From Anthonomus grandis grandis (taxonomy: Eukaryota; Arthropoda; Insecta; Coleoptera; Curculionidae): a DNA stretch of 64,000 nucleotides. Positions 9,870-21,557 of this stretch are shown one piece after another. Every line of letters starts with the position of its first letter. Positions within the stretch are counted from its first letter, which is position 1. The notes beneath the pieces were generated by a model. That model was not told the DNA's origin. It saw only the letters and a program-made list of their open reading frames with translations, and searched no databases. Position numbers and translations under genes: made by a program. The DNA is taken from assembly GCF_022605725.1 (NCBI RefSeq), contig NC_065550.1, positions 8,742,001 through 8,806,000 on the forward strand. Direction: 5' to 3'.

Positions 9870-10811
9870 TTAGCCTAGTAAGCCTAGGAAAGACTTTAAA
9901 TCCTTTGGAGATTTTGGGATTGGAAAGTTGGTGATGGCTGAAATTTTTTCGGGATTTGGCTTAACGCCTTCGGTGGTCACAACATGTCCTAAGTACTGGA
10001 CTTCTTTTTTCAGAAATTCCGACTTATCCAGTTGGATTTTAAGATTCGACTCTCGGAGTTTGTCGAATACTTGCCTTAGACGAGAAATATGCTCTTCAAG
10101 AGAACTACTGAAAATGACAATATCATCCAAATATACTAGGCAATTTTCGTTTTGGAGGCCTCTTAAGATGTTATCCATGACCCTTTGGAATGTTGTAGGG
10201 GCATTTTTAAGACCGAAAGGCATCCTTCTGAACTTGTAGTGACCATTTTCGGTCGAAAACGCTATTTTTGGGTTATCCTTTGGTTCCATCTGGATTTGGT
10301 GGAAACCATTGGCCAAATCAAGTGTAGTGAAGTATTCACTTCTACCAAGTTTATCTAAGATGTCGGAAATTTGGGGCAAGGGATATTTATCGTCAATTGT
10401 ACGCTCATTGAGTTTACGAAAATCAACAACGAGACGCCATTTGCATTTCCCGGAAGCATCTGGTTTTTTTGGAACAATCCAGATGGGGCTGGAACAAGGG
10501 GAAAACGAATTTTGGATTATACCCTGCTCTAGCATCTTAGAAATTTGTTGCTTAACTTCTTCTTTATGGAACTCAGGATAGCGGTAGCTCTTTGTAAAAA
10601 TGGGTGTTTCATTATCGACTTTGATTTGATGCCTAATTTGATTTGTAAAGGTGAGTGGGATTTTCTCGCAGTAAAATATGTCTTTATACTCTAAGCAGAG
10701 TTTTGGAATCATGTCTTTTTCTTGCGGGTTACAGTGGTTTAAATGGAGATTTTTCATATTTTCTTTAAGAAAGTTATTATGTTCAGGTAAAAGGGTATTT
10801 CCAACTTCCAT
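9870..10811 (-). pseudogene. Errantivirus-like reverse transcriptase
   Basis: All RT blocks are visible: SPIWIVPKKPDASGKCKWRL, VVDFRKLNERT, YFTTLDLANGFHQI, FRRMPFGLKNAPTTFQRVM, catalytic YLDDIVIFS near residue 228, and YLGHVVTTEGVKPNPEK. The frame ends at LGLLG with a stop inside the usual GYYRRF motif. Upstream, 10812-11144 continues Pol spacer sequence in broken frames. Confidence 0.9.
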
Positions 10812-11144
10812 TTTTTCAACAAAGTTTATATCGAAAATATCGATGGGTTCTATATCTAAGGGTTTTGTTAAATGTAGGGTTATGGGGATGTCCTGAGAAT
10901 TAGTAATTGTTGTTATGGCAAAATAATTTGAAATATTAACTAGAGAATTAGGAATTTCCAGATTATCATTATCATTTATGATAACTCAAAAATCCGGTGC
11001 CGTTTTCGATTTTTACTAGGACTTTAACAACTTGCTGTGATCTAGGAGAAACTGTTATTGAGAAATTATAGTTTTGAGATTTTTTATTTGGGATTGTATT
11101 TTGGACGTTTTCATAAATAATTGGAATTTTCGCGTAAGGAGTTT

Positions 11145-11474
11145 TTATTTTATTTCATTAATGTTTATGTTTGCATTTAACTGGCTTAATAAATCTGCAC
11201 CAATTAAACCGTCATATTTTTGTGAAAAATCGAAAAGATAAAATTTATGATAACCTTCAGTATAAAATAAGCTAAAAATGGGTATGTCTGCAACTTCATT
11301 GTGATATGTTATGTCATGTGCCGTTTGAATATTAAATGGTTCTTTTTTAATAAAATATTTATAAAATTTATGTGCAATTATTGGTTTCATTAAACTTCTA
11401 GAACTCCCTATATCAATTAAAAAATAAGATACAATTTCAGGAATATAAACGTAGGGTAAATCAGAGCGGACCAT
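11145..11474 (-). pseudogene. Errantivirus-like aspartic protease
   Basis: A 109-codon frame with YFLIDIGSSRSLM near residue 20 and GLIGADLLSQLN near 95, the two halves of a retropepsin. The active-site triplet reads DIG instead of the usual DTG or DSG, which is expected to impair catalysis. It starts 14 bases after the Gag frame ends, in a different frame, as for frameshifted gag-pol. Confidence 0.7.
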
Positions 11475-11488
11475 ATTTAGTGAGATTA

Positions 11489-12966
11489 TTATGTGGGATA
11501 TTGTTTCTGCTGGGTGAGTAGAAAATTTACATCTGGTTTCATATTTTCACTTGAGGTGCAATGACCAGTTGTTATTTGAGAATTGTGTGGGTCATTGTAT
11601 TCTGCATTTTTATGGGAATTCTGATTTTGATTAATATTTGTGTTGTCTGCGTAGAAATCGTGAGAACTATGTAAATCGCAGTAATTTTGATTTTCTGGGA
11701 AATCACAATATTCGTCTTCGTATTGATAATTGTTATAATCGGTAGGTGGATTATAATCATTGATTTGTTGGCTATAAAGCTCTTGGAAATTTAATTGATG
11801 GGGTCTTGATGGATGGTGAATAATGGCTGTGCCTGAACTTGTGTCCATTGGCGTTGGCCTATCTAAGTTACTTTGAGTACTACGACTTCGAATAGATGGG
11901 TTTTGAATATAATTCGGCTTATAATTTGGATTTATTGGAAATCTTTGGCTCGAATGTTGAAAGTTTGGTCTTGGTTCGAATGGCTTTGGCACGAAATTAT
12001 TTGATGATTGTGCTGGTGGGGGTTGGAATTGATTAGGCCTTGGGTTAAAAGCATTATTGATAGGGGTTTGCTGGGGTGTTGGAGCAAAAACATTGCTAGT
12101 TACGGGTGGTGGGCGGAAAAAATTGTTTTTCGGAGGTGGTACGTTATAAAATGATGCTTGTCGATTAGGGATGTTTGTTCGTTGTGTTCTGATTTGTGGT
12201 GGGTAAGGTATCGAGTTTAAATGTTGATTCCGGCTAAAATTAATAAAATTTTCTTCTTCCGCTGTAAAAGCTAGCGCTTGTTCTAAAGTAATTGGATTAT
12301 TAAGTCTAACAATTAGCTGCATGTGATATTTTAAACCGGCTAAAAATGTCTTTAACGCGAAATCATCATAATGAGCAATCTTATTTTTCTTTCAATATCG
12401 TCAACAATTAATGTGACTAACTTGGCAAACAAAAGAGTTCTAGCATCTTGGATTCCCATTCCAAACTGTAATGGCTGTTCATTTTTAAATGGTCTTATAC
12501 AAATGAGGTCTTGGATCAGACAGTCAATACCTCTTTGATCCGCGAAAGTTAAATTAAGAGTGTCTTTAATTAAAGTCCAAGTATTAAGTTCTGATCTTGA
12601 GCCAATCAGCTCAGCTGCTCTACCCCTTAATTTACTAAGAATAGTGTCAATTAAAATTAGGTTTATGGGATCCTCACGATTTTGAGTATTCTGGAAATTT
12701 TTATTAAAATTTTCGCAAGCTGTTATGAACCTTTGAAGTAGCTTAGGGTTTTCATCAAAGTGCGGGATATTATCCGCCTGGTACTTTAAAAGATGCATAT
12801 CAGTAATGTTTTTAGACTCTGTATTTTCAGAAATATCCTCTGGTAAAGGAGGTAAATTATTGGTATCAATGGGGTTAAGAGTTTGATGGATATTAGAAAC
12901 GGTTAGGTCGGAAGATACTCTTAATTGTTCTAGTTTAGCAAGAAGTTCGTCAATAACTTCAGACAT
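11489..12966 (-). pseudogene. Errantivirus-like Gag (two frames)
   Basis: The N-terminal 204 codons (12966-12352, start MSEVIDELLAKLEQL) contain the capsid-like block with LSKLRGRAAELIGSR and GMGIQDARTL. A frameshift near 12325-12350 moves the remaining 277 codons to another frame: AFTAEEENF, then a long proline/asparagine/glutamine-rich tail. There is no CCHC zinc knuckle, unlike the neighbouring Ty3/gypsy element, which fits errantiviruses. Gag would package the RNA into virus-like particles. Confidence 0.8.
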
Positions 12967-13501
12967 AAAAAATCATTAGGAGATAAGATATTAAAATTAC
13001 GCAAAATTTCACTAGAGTAATTCAGTAAAAAATAATATATACATTTAACCTAGAATTATAATAATCTGAATAAAATATACCAATTGCCAATCGTAAAGAA
13101 AAATTAGTTTTTAAATGTTTTGCGATATGCAAAATTGGAACAATGGGCATGGGTTGGATTGAAAAAAAGGTAAAAAAATAAAATGTAAATATAAGGATAA
13201 ATTTAAGGAAAATGAGCACTTACAGCAATAATTCAGCGATGAGGAGCTGCATACTTTTAGTCTAACGTATTCTATAATGCCTATAGAAGCCGATGTGTGT
13301 GCTTCCAAGCCGCTTAGTCTATGGTGGTTGAGGTTGGACCCTTGCTAAACGTTCGATTTCCAATAGATTAGGTCGAAGTGTGACTGCCTCCTGGGGTGCC
13401 TTTCGTAGATTCGGTAGTAGATGAGGTTCGATGCCGTTAAAACAGACCGATTCCGCGATTTATGTCGGATATCGTTCAACAAAGTTCCGTACGACTACGC
13501 C
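12967..13501 (-). other. Errantivirus-like 5' leader
   Basis: Sequence between the 5' LTR and Gag. No long frame of interest. A TGG-starting primer-binding candidate overlaps its right end at about 13491-13504. Such leaders usually hold the env splice donor and packaging signals; I could not place them. Confidence 0.4.
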
Positions 13502-13666
13502 AGTTATGATAGCGAACCACGAAAAAGGCTTTTTAAAAATTTTTATTTCGAACGTTACAGTGTGACTTATGACTAACTTATTTAATGTCTAAAATCTAAC
13601 TGGTTATGTTTTGTGTAACTGCTCCTATAAGTAAACTAATAGTATTTGTGAAATAAGCAGATAATC
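13502..13666 (-). repeat. Errantivirus-like 5' LTR, truncated
   Basis: Matches 1113-1281 from AGTTATGATAGCG to CAGATAATC, with scattered substitutions. It then diverges, so about 55 bp of the outer (promoter-side) end are missing or replaced. Confidence 0.8.
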
Positions 13667-14342
13667 TCGTATCTTCGTCTGTTCCACGTTATCCGCGCCG
13701 AACTTATCTGACAAATATTGATTGTTGAACGGGCCGGGGTGCCGTGGAAAGACTCGAATCGACCGTAAATATATACGGGGATCGATTACTGAATATTGTA
13801 ATATATTTGGCAGTTTATTTTAATGCGTATATGTAGTATATTGATTGTATTTTGTACATACTCAATTTTGGAGCTTGACCAAGTAACTTCACCTAAACTA
13901 TAATAAGTCCACAGAATTCCTCACGATCTCGCGATAGATTGCTTTGCGAGTAGGATCATATTTATATATTTCTTAAAATAATGATATTTTCTATAATTAT
14001 TATTTTTTAGCATTCATAAGAAGTAACAAAAGTTTCAAACCAATCAATTGAATCATGCATCTTACATGAAAATGTGACAGCAGAGTCGGAAATCCTTACA
14101 CCTCCTTCGTTGTATATTTAAGAGGAAAATAGATATAATGTGCAATCGTGGATCGATTCGGAAGCACATATTTCCAATAAGGTATTTAAAGTTATTTTTA
14201 CAAGACCTTGATATAACTTTTTAATTTATTTGGAGATTGTCATGACATATAAACCGTCTTATTGATTGGTAATAAAGGCGTAAATGAATGTCTTATTATA
14301 TGTTTTGCATGCCAAGATACTACAGGAATTTGAAAATGTCAT
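13667..14342. other. Gene-free stretch
   Basis: AT-rich sequence of unknown origin with a short GC-richer block at 13685-13760. No gene, LTR or inverted repeat was recognised. Confidence 0.3.
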
Positions 14343-16200
14343 TTGAGATACGTTATCATTATTGATAAACTTCTTCTGCATTTTCAAGGACCTCGCTGTA
14401 TCGCAAAATTCTTTATTTTGGTATCGGACGGCGAAGATTTAGTTGATCAAGTTTACTTAACAAGCAATTCTGATTTTGCTCCTATCTACAGTGATTCAGA
14501 TGATCATAGTAATACAGTTAATAAAGAAGAAGAGATTCGAGCCAATGAATGATTCGAATGACAATGAAGTTCAGGACCAAGACGAAGCAGAAAAAGCAGA
14601 AGTTAATTCTGAAATATCTCAACTCAGACTCATTAGCCACAAACGAATACGAAGACCCGAAAACTGGAAAAAAAATGTAAAAAAAAGAAAATGAATACCG
14701 GTGAAAGCTACATATCCGAAGAAAATAGAGAGATTCCAAAGAAGGAAATGAAAGCTGCATACAAGGAAACAGCAAAGCGTAAAGCTATATTTAGCAATTT
14801 TTGGAAGACAACAATCTTGAGAGACAGTTTGCTGCTTCTCACATGGAATAAATAAAACCCAAATACAGACGCGTGAACGAAAAAACCAAAAGAGGCAAAA
14901 TTATTGGCTATTTTTTAGTCTTAATGGTGAAAGAAGGAGAGTGTGTCAGTTATTTTTTATGAACACATTAAATGTGGGGGATAGGTTTATAAGAACAACA
15001 TGGGCAAAGACTCAAGAAGGCAATATAGCCAAAAAGGATAAAAGAGGCAATCAAGAGGGTAACAGCAAACTACAAGATGGACTTTTGTAAAAGATCACAT
15101 TAATAGTTTTCAGACTATAGAATCACACTATCTTAGAGCAAATACAACAAGAAAATTGATTGATGGATCCCTTACGTTATCTTAAATGTGCATATATTAT
15201 AAACAAGAACGGCAACAAGAAATTTAGCAATTACGAAAAGATGTGAGAGAGTTTAATATTTTTTTTTATCAGCCCAAAAAGGACTAACGTTCCGTTTGCA
15301 AAATCTACAAAAACTCCATTCCTGAGGAAAAAGCAGTAACCCAAGAAAATTATAATGCCCATATAGCAAGTAAAACAAGAGCCGCGAGGAAAAAGCAAAA
15401 GACATAAAGTCTTCCAGGGAAGATTTAGACATTATTGTGGCATGTTTCGACCTGCAAGTGGTATTACCAACCCCATGTGATAATGTTTCAGCTTTCTATT
15501 ATAAATGCCGATAAATTGTTTCAATTTTACGATTTTTGAAATTGGAGCTAAACGTGATCAGTGCTATTTTTGGCATTAAGCCATTGTCTCCCGAAAAACA
15601 AATGGGATAAAAAAATGCTATCAATTATATCAATGGTTTTCCCGCTGGTATAGATTTAATTTTTTAAACCGAGTCGATATAGGTACCTCTACGCAATATG
15701 CAACACATAAGTAAAAAGTATTGTTCATATATTTTTGACTGTGGGTCATAACCAAAATGATGGAGACTCAATGCATTTTGTGATTGAAAAGCAGAAAAAA
15801 AGAATTTTAAAGAGTGGACCAATCTCTGTGCCGTCCCAATGGCCATCATTCATAAAAACCGCCATTAAAGAAGAAAAACCCTATGAAATTAAAGAATTAT
15901 CCACAGAAGATTTTTTTTTACTTTAAAGAAGTCGCAAATAAATGTGGACAACAATTTACCCAAATTTCTCAAAACGAAAAAGTTATTTGGGGTGACATCC
16001 AGGTAATTACAGTTATAAAGGAAAATCTTAATAAAGTGTATTATGAATATAATTTTGAGGAGGAGTTTAGAAATTGATTAGTCTTCACTGCGATTTGTTT
16101 AAAAGGCACCCAGTTAGTTAAAGCCTATGATACAGCACCTATATTAAAAGAAAAAGTAAAGAACATCTGGAATTGTGCAAGAAAAACTTAATTGAAAAAG
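14343..16200 (+). pseudogene. DUF7869-like transposon protein, decayed copy
   Basis: Broken plus-strand frames match the protein encoded at 25368-27305 in the same order. An acidic serine-rich region is followed by RIRRPENWKKNVKKRK (compare RKRPELWKRNIRKK), then near 15091-15170 HINSFQTIESHYLRA (compare HIESFPCVPSHYCRA), YQPKKD near 15270, FDLQVVLPTPCDNVSAFYYK near 15440-15510, and GHNQNDGDSMH at 15739 (compare GHSEMECDSMH). The section that should hold the D..CGGQN motif is missing. Sequence divergence from the second copy is large, so this is another family of the same superfamily, not a recent duplicate. No terminal repeats were found. Confidence 0.65.
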
Positions 16201-16590
16201 TTCATCAACCCTTTTATTATAATATATGCTCCTAGCTAATAAGCTCTAAAAATTTGGGTTTGTATTATTTGCTAAGGTAAATTAAAAAACCTTTAAAAAT
16301 GTTGTGTTTATAATTTATTTATCCTGTCCAAGTTTCTATAATAAATAACTTCAAATTATAATATATGATGTTGTAGTGCAATAACGCTATATCCAACGAA
16401 ATTGTAACTTATGGTCAAAGTAACTTTTTTTTTTAATATACAGATATATATTAGCAATACATAAGTATTTTGTGCCTAAATTTTAAATAATAATCTATTC
16501 TAGTTAATTACTTATGCGAATAATTATAAAATGCTATTGTTTATTTTTGCACTGCTCTAAAATTTCAGTTTTAGCACTTGTGGCAGTATT
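16201..16590. other. Gene-free AT-rich stretch
   Basis: Probably 3' flank of the decayed transposon. A near-repeat of GTAACTT occurs around 16405-16425. Nothing else was recognised. Confidence 0.25.
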
Positions 16591-16599
16591 GTATATACG

Positions 16600-16662
16600 A
16601 TATAATCAATGGCTAACACGTATTTCGCTTTAGCTAGAGCATCATCAGGCTTTTAAAGACCA
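16600..16662 (-). ncRNA. Hammerhead-ribozyme-like motif
   Basis: On the minus strand CTGATGA (16648-16642) is followed by a short GC...GC hairpin (about 16640-16627), then GAAA (16626-16623), then TACGTGTT. This order, with a palindromic ACGT loop after GAAA, is that of the minimal type I hammerheads known from Penelope-like elements and retrozymes. AATGG and CCATT on either side could form an outer stem I. The base next to the proposed cleavage site does not pair perfectly, so activity is doubtful. Confidence 0.4.
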
Positions 16663-17075
16663 TTTCATAACGTTTATACTGTAAAAATGCTCATCTTTGG
16701 TCAAACGATATTGAGCCCATTCGACAAAATGAAGACGAGGTCGTCCGATGATGCCGCCAGACCAAAGACCACACCAAACAGTGATTCCTTATGGATACAT
16801 TACTTTTTAATGGTCACGTGTGGATTTTCGAAGCCCTAAATGTGATAATTCTGCTTGTTGACCTGACCTCCGAGGTGAAAATAAGCTTCATCTCAAAATA
16901 TGATTTTTGTATAAAAATGCTGATCTTTGGCCAAATGATCTTGAACCCATTCGGTATACCTAAAACGTCCCGGATTTGTATCAAATGGATTTATATGCCT
17001 TCATACCGAGGTCTTTATGTAAAATTCGCCTCAGGGAAGTGCGAGAAATAGTCAATTCCTGAGAACGATCATGAG
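16663..17075 (-). pseudogene. Tc1/mariner-type transposase remnant
   Basis: Reading the minus strand from about 17070 gives SLREILHKDLGMKAYK, an end-of-HTH motif typical of this family, then frame-shifted pieces resembling FTSEVRSTSRIITF (the usual SDEAHF region) and CLVWSLV...IIGRP. It is heavily mutated. It abuts the BEL/Pao LTR on its right. Confidence 0.55.
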
Positions 17076-17129
17076 TTTTTGTTTTCATTCGTTTCTTAAA
17101 TGGGACCCTAATATGTTTCGTGTTAAGGG

Positions 17130-17417
17130 TGTTCCGTCGTTGCATAAATAATAATCCTTAAGCGTACGATCTCCTTCAATGTAAGCGCTTCGCGCGCCCT
17201 CTTTACTAATGTAGAACCTCTCTCTTTCACATTTATTCAGTAAGATTTCAGCCATCAACGGCAATCACATCACTTCCGTTCAATAATTCGGGTAGAATTA
17301 TTTATATTTTAAACATAATTTTATGTAAACCAGTAGTTACCTTTAAGTATACCTTAATTGCAAAATAGTGTGTTTTATTGAAAACCGAACCAGAATACGT
17401 GTGTGAACCTACATACA
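17130..17417 (+). repeat. BEL/Pao 5' LTR
   Basis: TGTTCCGTCGTTGCATAAAT to ...CTACATACA, matching 23152-23448 with small indels. TGTTTCGT occurs again at 17114, so the true edge could be 16 bp further left with a local insertion. Confidence 0.85.
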
Positions 17418-18166
17418 CAACATTGGTCGAACTTCGAGTCGGATGAACTTCACGTGTAGAATCAGCACAATCAAGTCCTTCGTACAGCCATTAAGGTAAA
17501 TTCTAAGCTGTCTACATAAGCATTTATCATCTTTTTCAATTAAAAATAATTGAAAAACAATATACACGTCACCACATGCAAGCAAAACGTCTACCGGAAA
17601 AATCCCATTCTTGTTAGCAAGCGCCAAGGCCGCTGTTGTTGCCAAGTGCATAAGGATGATTTTCGTTTGCCACGGCCGCGGCGTCCGCAAGCAGGTTGGA
17701 GAAGTCATCATCGGTTTGATTGGCTACATCGATCGAACGTTACGTCCGCGCACTATGTCACGCGCACCCGGCAGCCTGTAGGGAGCGGGCATAGTGGATA
17801 GGGGGGAGAAACAGCGCGCGACGGTGGAATTCTTGTTTAGCGGTACATACACTATCGGATATTAAGTTTTTTATCTGTTTGGTAAATAATTTATTTAGGG
17901 ATAGGATAGGTAAGTTATTCAGTACAACGGTGATTCGACGTCAAAAATAACATTTTAATACCCATGCATGTGTGTCTTTCTTTCAATGCATTTGCATTTT
18001 TGTTTTGTACATGTTTACATTTAATTTCATGTACTGATTTTATATATTACTGCATTTTTTGTTGTTGTTAGGGCTACTAGCAGCAATATTTAAATCATAT
18101 CACACACATTTTTACCCATTTTATACATTGTCACTGTTTATCACATTTTCTGATATATTTTAAAAA
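17418..18166 (+). other. BEL/Pao 5' leader
   Basis: It contains the primer-binding candidate at its start and a GC-richer block at 17560-17830 whose short frames on both strands resemble nothing I know. Probably untranslated leader, possibly with an embedded older repeat. Confidence 0.4.
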
Positions 18167-19057
18167 ATGACTGATGAGATGGATAAAAATGGCCAAGATG
18201 AATCACAAGCAGGTTCAAATCAGATTGAAACCAAAATCACAGGGCTTATTTTTGCTCGTGAGAAAATACTTAATGCACTCTCTCGATTTACAAATTTTGT
18301 AAACGCATTTTCTACTCCACCACAAATAGGTCATTTGCAGGTCAGACTAGAGCGAGCACAATCACTATGGTCTGAGTTTGTAACAGTTCAGGAAGATCTT
18401 GAACTATTTGATAATACCCAAGGTCATTCTCAATACCGAATTGAATTTGAAGATGAATTTTTTGAGTCTTTGAGTTTGGCTAAAACCATTTTAGATCAAA
18501 ATTTTAGAGATCTTCAGAAACAAGAAAATTCACAAATTCTCTAAATTACACCGCAACATACTCAAAGCACAGCTGTACAAAATAATACAAGTTTACCTAC
18601 AATTAAGTTGCCAGAATTTGATGGTTCCTATGAACTTTGGCTACAATTTGCAGACACATACATAAAAGTACAACTTTAAGTAATATTGAAAAATTCTGGT
18701 ACCTTAAATCATGTTTAAAAAGCGATGCTGCCAAACTTCTTCTTTCGTTAGAAGTCATTGACTCAAACTATGACGTAGCTAATTCTTTAAACTCAAACAC
18801 AAAAAAGCTCAAACCTGTCAGTAACTCTTCCAACCTGTATAAATTGCATGAAAGATCATTTCATATTTTCTTGTGGAGATTTTCTCAAACTGAGTATTCA
18901 AGACAGGATTAACAAAATAAGGAATCTTAAAGCTTGCACAAATTGTCTCAAATCTGGCCACTCTGGCAAAGAATGTAGAAGTCATGTCACATGTAGAAAA
19001 TGTTCTTCTAAACACTTTGTTACACCTTTCAAAGTCACCCCTTTCAAATCAACATAG
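18167..19057 (+). pseudogene. BEL/Pao Gag with zinc-knuckle region
   Basis: The N-terminal part starts MTDEMDKNGQDESQ and has a helical region with QVRLERAQSLWSEFV. A TAA at 18542-18544 interrupts the frame, which then continues LPTIKLPEFDGSYELWLQF, the signature of the BEL capsid-like block. A frameshift near 18640 leads to IEKFWYLKSCLKSDAAKLL. A large piece is then missing before the cysteine-rich region (ACTNCLKSGHSGKECRSHVTCRKCSSKH, 18938-19020). The protein would assemble particles and bind RNA. Confidence 0.75.
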
Positions 19058-19139
19058 TTTAAATACTAACACAGGTGCAGACTCTACACCAATCTAAGAA
19101 TCTTCAGATGAAATACAGAGCCCTGGGTCTAAAGTTTTA

Positions 19140-19523
19140 TCTGTCACCAACCCAGCCTCATCAGCTGAAACTCAATGTATTTTATTACCCAAAGCTTGCG
19201 TTTTGGTTCAGGACTAACATGGCAATCATCACATGTGCCGTGCCTTGCTTTACAGTGGTTCCCAATTGAATTTTATTTCAAAATCCCTATTTAAACAACT
19301 TGGACTTACTTCGTTAAACATAAAACATTCAGTTGAAGGTTTTGGTAATAGTGTGACTAACATTCATAAAAGTACCAACATCAACATCAAATCCAGCATA
19401 AATGCATTTTCAATGGAAAATATTAAATGTCTAATCATAGACAGAATTACAAAAAAACCGGATTTCTCCAGATCTAAATCTCTTCTTCAACGTATCAAAT
19501 TTACAAATACCCAAGAACATTAA
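19140..19523 (+). pseudogene. BEL/Pao protease
   Basis: Contains CRALLYSGSQLNFISKSL from 19236, the BEL retropepsin active-site block, followed by VEGFGNSVTNIH. The family has aspartate in LLDSGSQ; here codon 19251-19253 is TAC, tyrosine, so the catalytic residue is lost. The frame continues weakly to the RT part (LLSVGQIKIQGKNALIM at 19594 onward). Confidence 0.7.
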
Positions 19524-19593
19524 TCTTGCAGATGAGCATTTCAATCAAAATGGTTCTATTGATCTTCTTATAAGAGCGTCAACTTTTTGGAAT

Positions 19594-20675
19594 TTGTTAA
19601 GCGTGGGACAAATAAAAATACAAGGTAAAAATGCTCTTATAATGCTCCATAAAACCAAATTAGGTTGGATAATATCAGGTTCATTGTTAATCAATTCTTT
19701 TTTTAATTCTTCAATCTGCAATCTTTCTATTAATAATACAAACGCTCTACATAATCAATTTGAAGCTTTCTGGAAAATTGAGGAATACCAACCTAACCAT
19801 TTTTGTCGCAGGAAGAGCAAGAATGTGAAGCTTACTTCACTGAAACCACCAACAGAAATGAATCAGGTAGATTTATAGTCAGTTTATCTTTCAAACTGAA
19901 TATACTTGACTTAGGAACTTCTTATGAAAACTCTCTGAAAAGATTCTATAATCTGGAGAAAAAACTCATTGCTAATCCACTCCGCAAAATTAAATATACT
20001 GAATTTTACCTTCCACACCATGCCGTCTTTAAGGAGTCAAGCACGACAACCAAACTTTGTGTCGTGTTTGATGGATCTGCGAAAACTTCTAGTGGTCTAT
20101 CTCTTAATGATACCTTAAAGGTGGGTGCCAAAATTCAGGATGATTTAATCGACATTATAATTCGTTTTCGTACATACAAATATGGCTTCACAGCGGATAT
20201 TGAAAAAATGTACCGATCTGTCCTGATTCAGGAAAACCAAAGATGTTTTCAAAAAATTATCTGGCGTTTTGACCCCTCTGAACCATTAGCAGAATATCAA
20301 CTCAACACTGTAACCTACGGCACAGCTAGTGCAGCATATTTAGCCATTCGTTGTTTGCAGCAAGTAGCTGTAGACAATCAAGCCTAATCTCCTCATGCAA
20401 GTGATAAAATTTTGCTTTGTGGCTCAGACACTGTAGAAGAGAGCAAAACTCTTATAAAGGAAGTTGATCAAATTCTCAAATCTGCACGTTTCAACTTAAG
20501 AAAATGGGTTGCCAGTGACAATCAAATCCTTGACCATATTTCAAATTCGGTCTCAGGTCAAAAGATTCTCGTAGAAGACGACACTACTAAAACTCTTGGA
20601 ATAACGTGGGATTCCAAAAGAGATAATCTTCAATATACCATTTCACTTCTTGACATCAATCCAGTAGGTAACTAA
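19594..20675 (+). pseudogene. BEL/Pao reverse transcriptase
   Basis: RT blocks: YLPHHAVFKESSTTTKLCVVFDGSA, LSLNDTLKVGAKIQDDLIDI, GFTADIEKMYRSVLI, and TVTYGTASAAYLAIRCL. In place of the catalytic YVDD the next frame reads ASDKILLCGSDTVEES, after a stop and a small deletion near 20385-20410, so the active site is damaged. It then continues LRKWVASDNQILDHI and TLGITWDSKRD. Confidence 0.8.
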
Positions 20676-21340
20676 AAGATCTATTTTAGCAATCACAGTG
20701 CAGATTTTTGATCCAATAGGTCTTCCAACCATTATAAAGGCTAAGATCATCTTACAAAAGTTATGGCAACTAGGTCTTGATTGGAATGAAAGCATTCAAA
20801 TGGATTTACATTATACATGGACAAGCTTTTGTGAGCAAATTAGCTCAATAAACGAAATTAAAATTCCCAGATTGCTTCTATGCACGAACTATGACTCAGT
20901 GGAATTTCACGCATTTAGTGACGCCTCACAAAAGGCTTATGGTGCTTGTTGTTATCTTAAGTCCTCCAACAATTTAAGTGATGTCACCTCTGAAACTGTA
21001 GCACCTCTGAAAACTCTATCATTACCGCGTCTGGAGTTATGTGGAGCATTGCTTCTTACCAGGTTATCTCGTAAAGTACTAGAGTCAATAAAGCACATAA
21101 ATCTTACAAATTCATATTTTTGGACAGATTCTAGTATAGTTCTTTCATGGCTAGCCCTAGAAACTAATTAATTAAACACGTTTGTCGCTAATAGGATATC
21201 AGAAATTAAACAAACAACCTCTGCTAATCAGTGGTGTCATGTACCATCTCAATATAATCCTGCTGATGTAATTTCCAGAGGCATGGATCCTGACAAACTA
21301 AAGGAATGTATCTTTGGTGGTTTGGTCCCGAATATTTAAA
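20676..21340 (+). pseudogene. BEL/Pao RNase H and linker
   Basis: It carries IFDPIGLPTIIKAKIILQKLWQ, FHAFSDASQKAYGACCYL, TLSLPRLELCGALLLTRL and YFWTDSSIVLSWL, the usual BEL order. After a stop at 21169-21171 the sequence goes on as FVANRISEIKQTTSANQWCHV and NPADVISRGM up to about 21340. Confidence 0.8.
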
Positions 21341-21557
21341 ATGCGATAAGCAAAAATGGCCTAATTTATCCTCTAACCCAACAACTATTATTCCAGAACT
21401 TAAAAAAAAATGTCAAACAGTTTAAACTGTATACAAACATCTTATTTTCATTGATAATTTTTCATCATTCTTTAGACTTCAGAGAACGACAGGATTTTGT
21501 TTAAGATTTATCCATAATTCCAAAACTACAGGAAAAAATGCTCGTTTCTCTGGTCCA

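Larger units (their letters stand above)
1113..13666 (-). mobile_element. Errantivirus-like (gypsy clade) endogenous provirus, minus strand
   Basis: An LTR retroelement with gag, pol and env in that order on the minus strand. The left (3') LTR begins AGTTATGATAGCG at 1113 and ends CGATAACT at 5919, so its ends are inverted repeats (AGTTAT/ATAACT), as expected for errantiviruses. A second Ty3/gypsy element sits inside this LTR. The right (5') LTR starts at 13502 and loses homology after about 13666. A purine-rich tract AGGAGGGAGG adjoins the 3' LTR on the sense strand. A possible primer-binding site, TGGCGTAGTCG, overlaps the inner end of the 5' LTR at about 13491-13504. All genes carry stops or frameshifts, so this is an old inactive copy. 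Confidence 0.85.

Noticed and set aside
17125..17129. AAGGG as BEL target-site duplication
   Set aside because: The sequence after the right LTR (TAATT) does not match, so no duplication is claimed.
17409..17801. Overlapping frames on both strands in the BEL leader (about 100 and 83 codons)
   Set aside because: No recognised motif, no conserved start context, and they mirror each other in a GC-richer block; more likely leader sequence.
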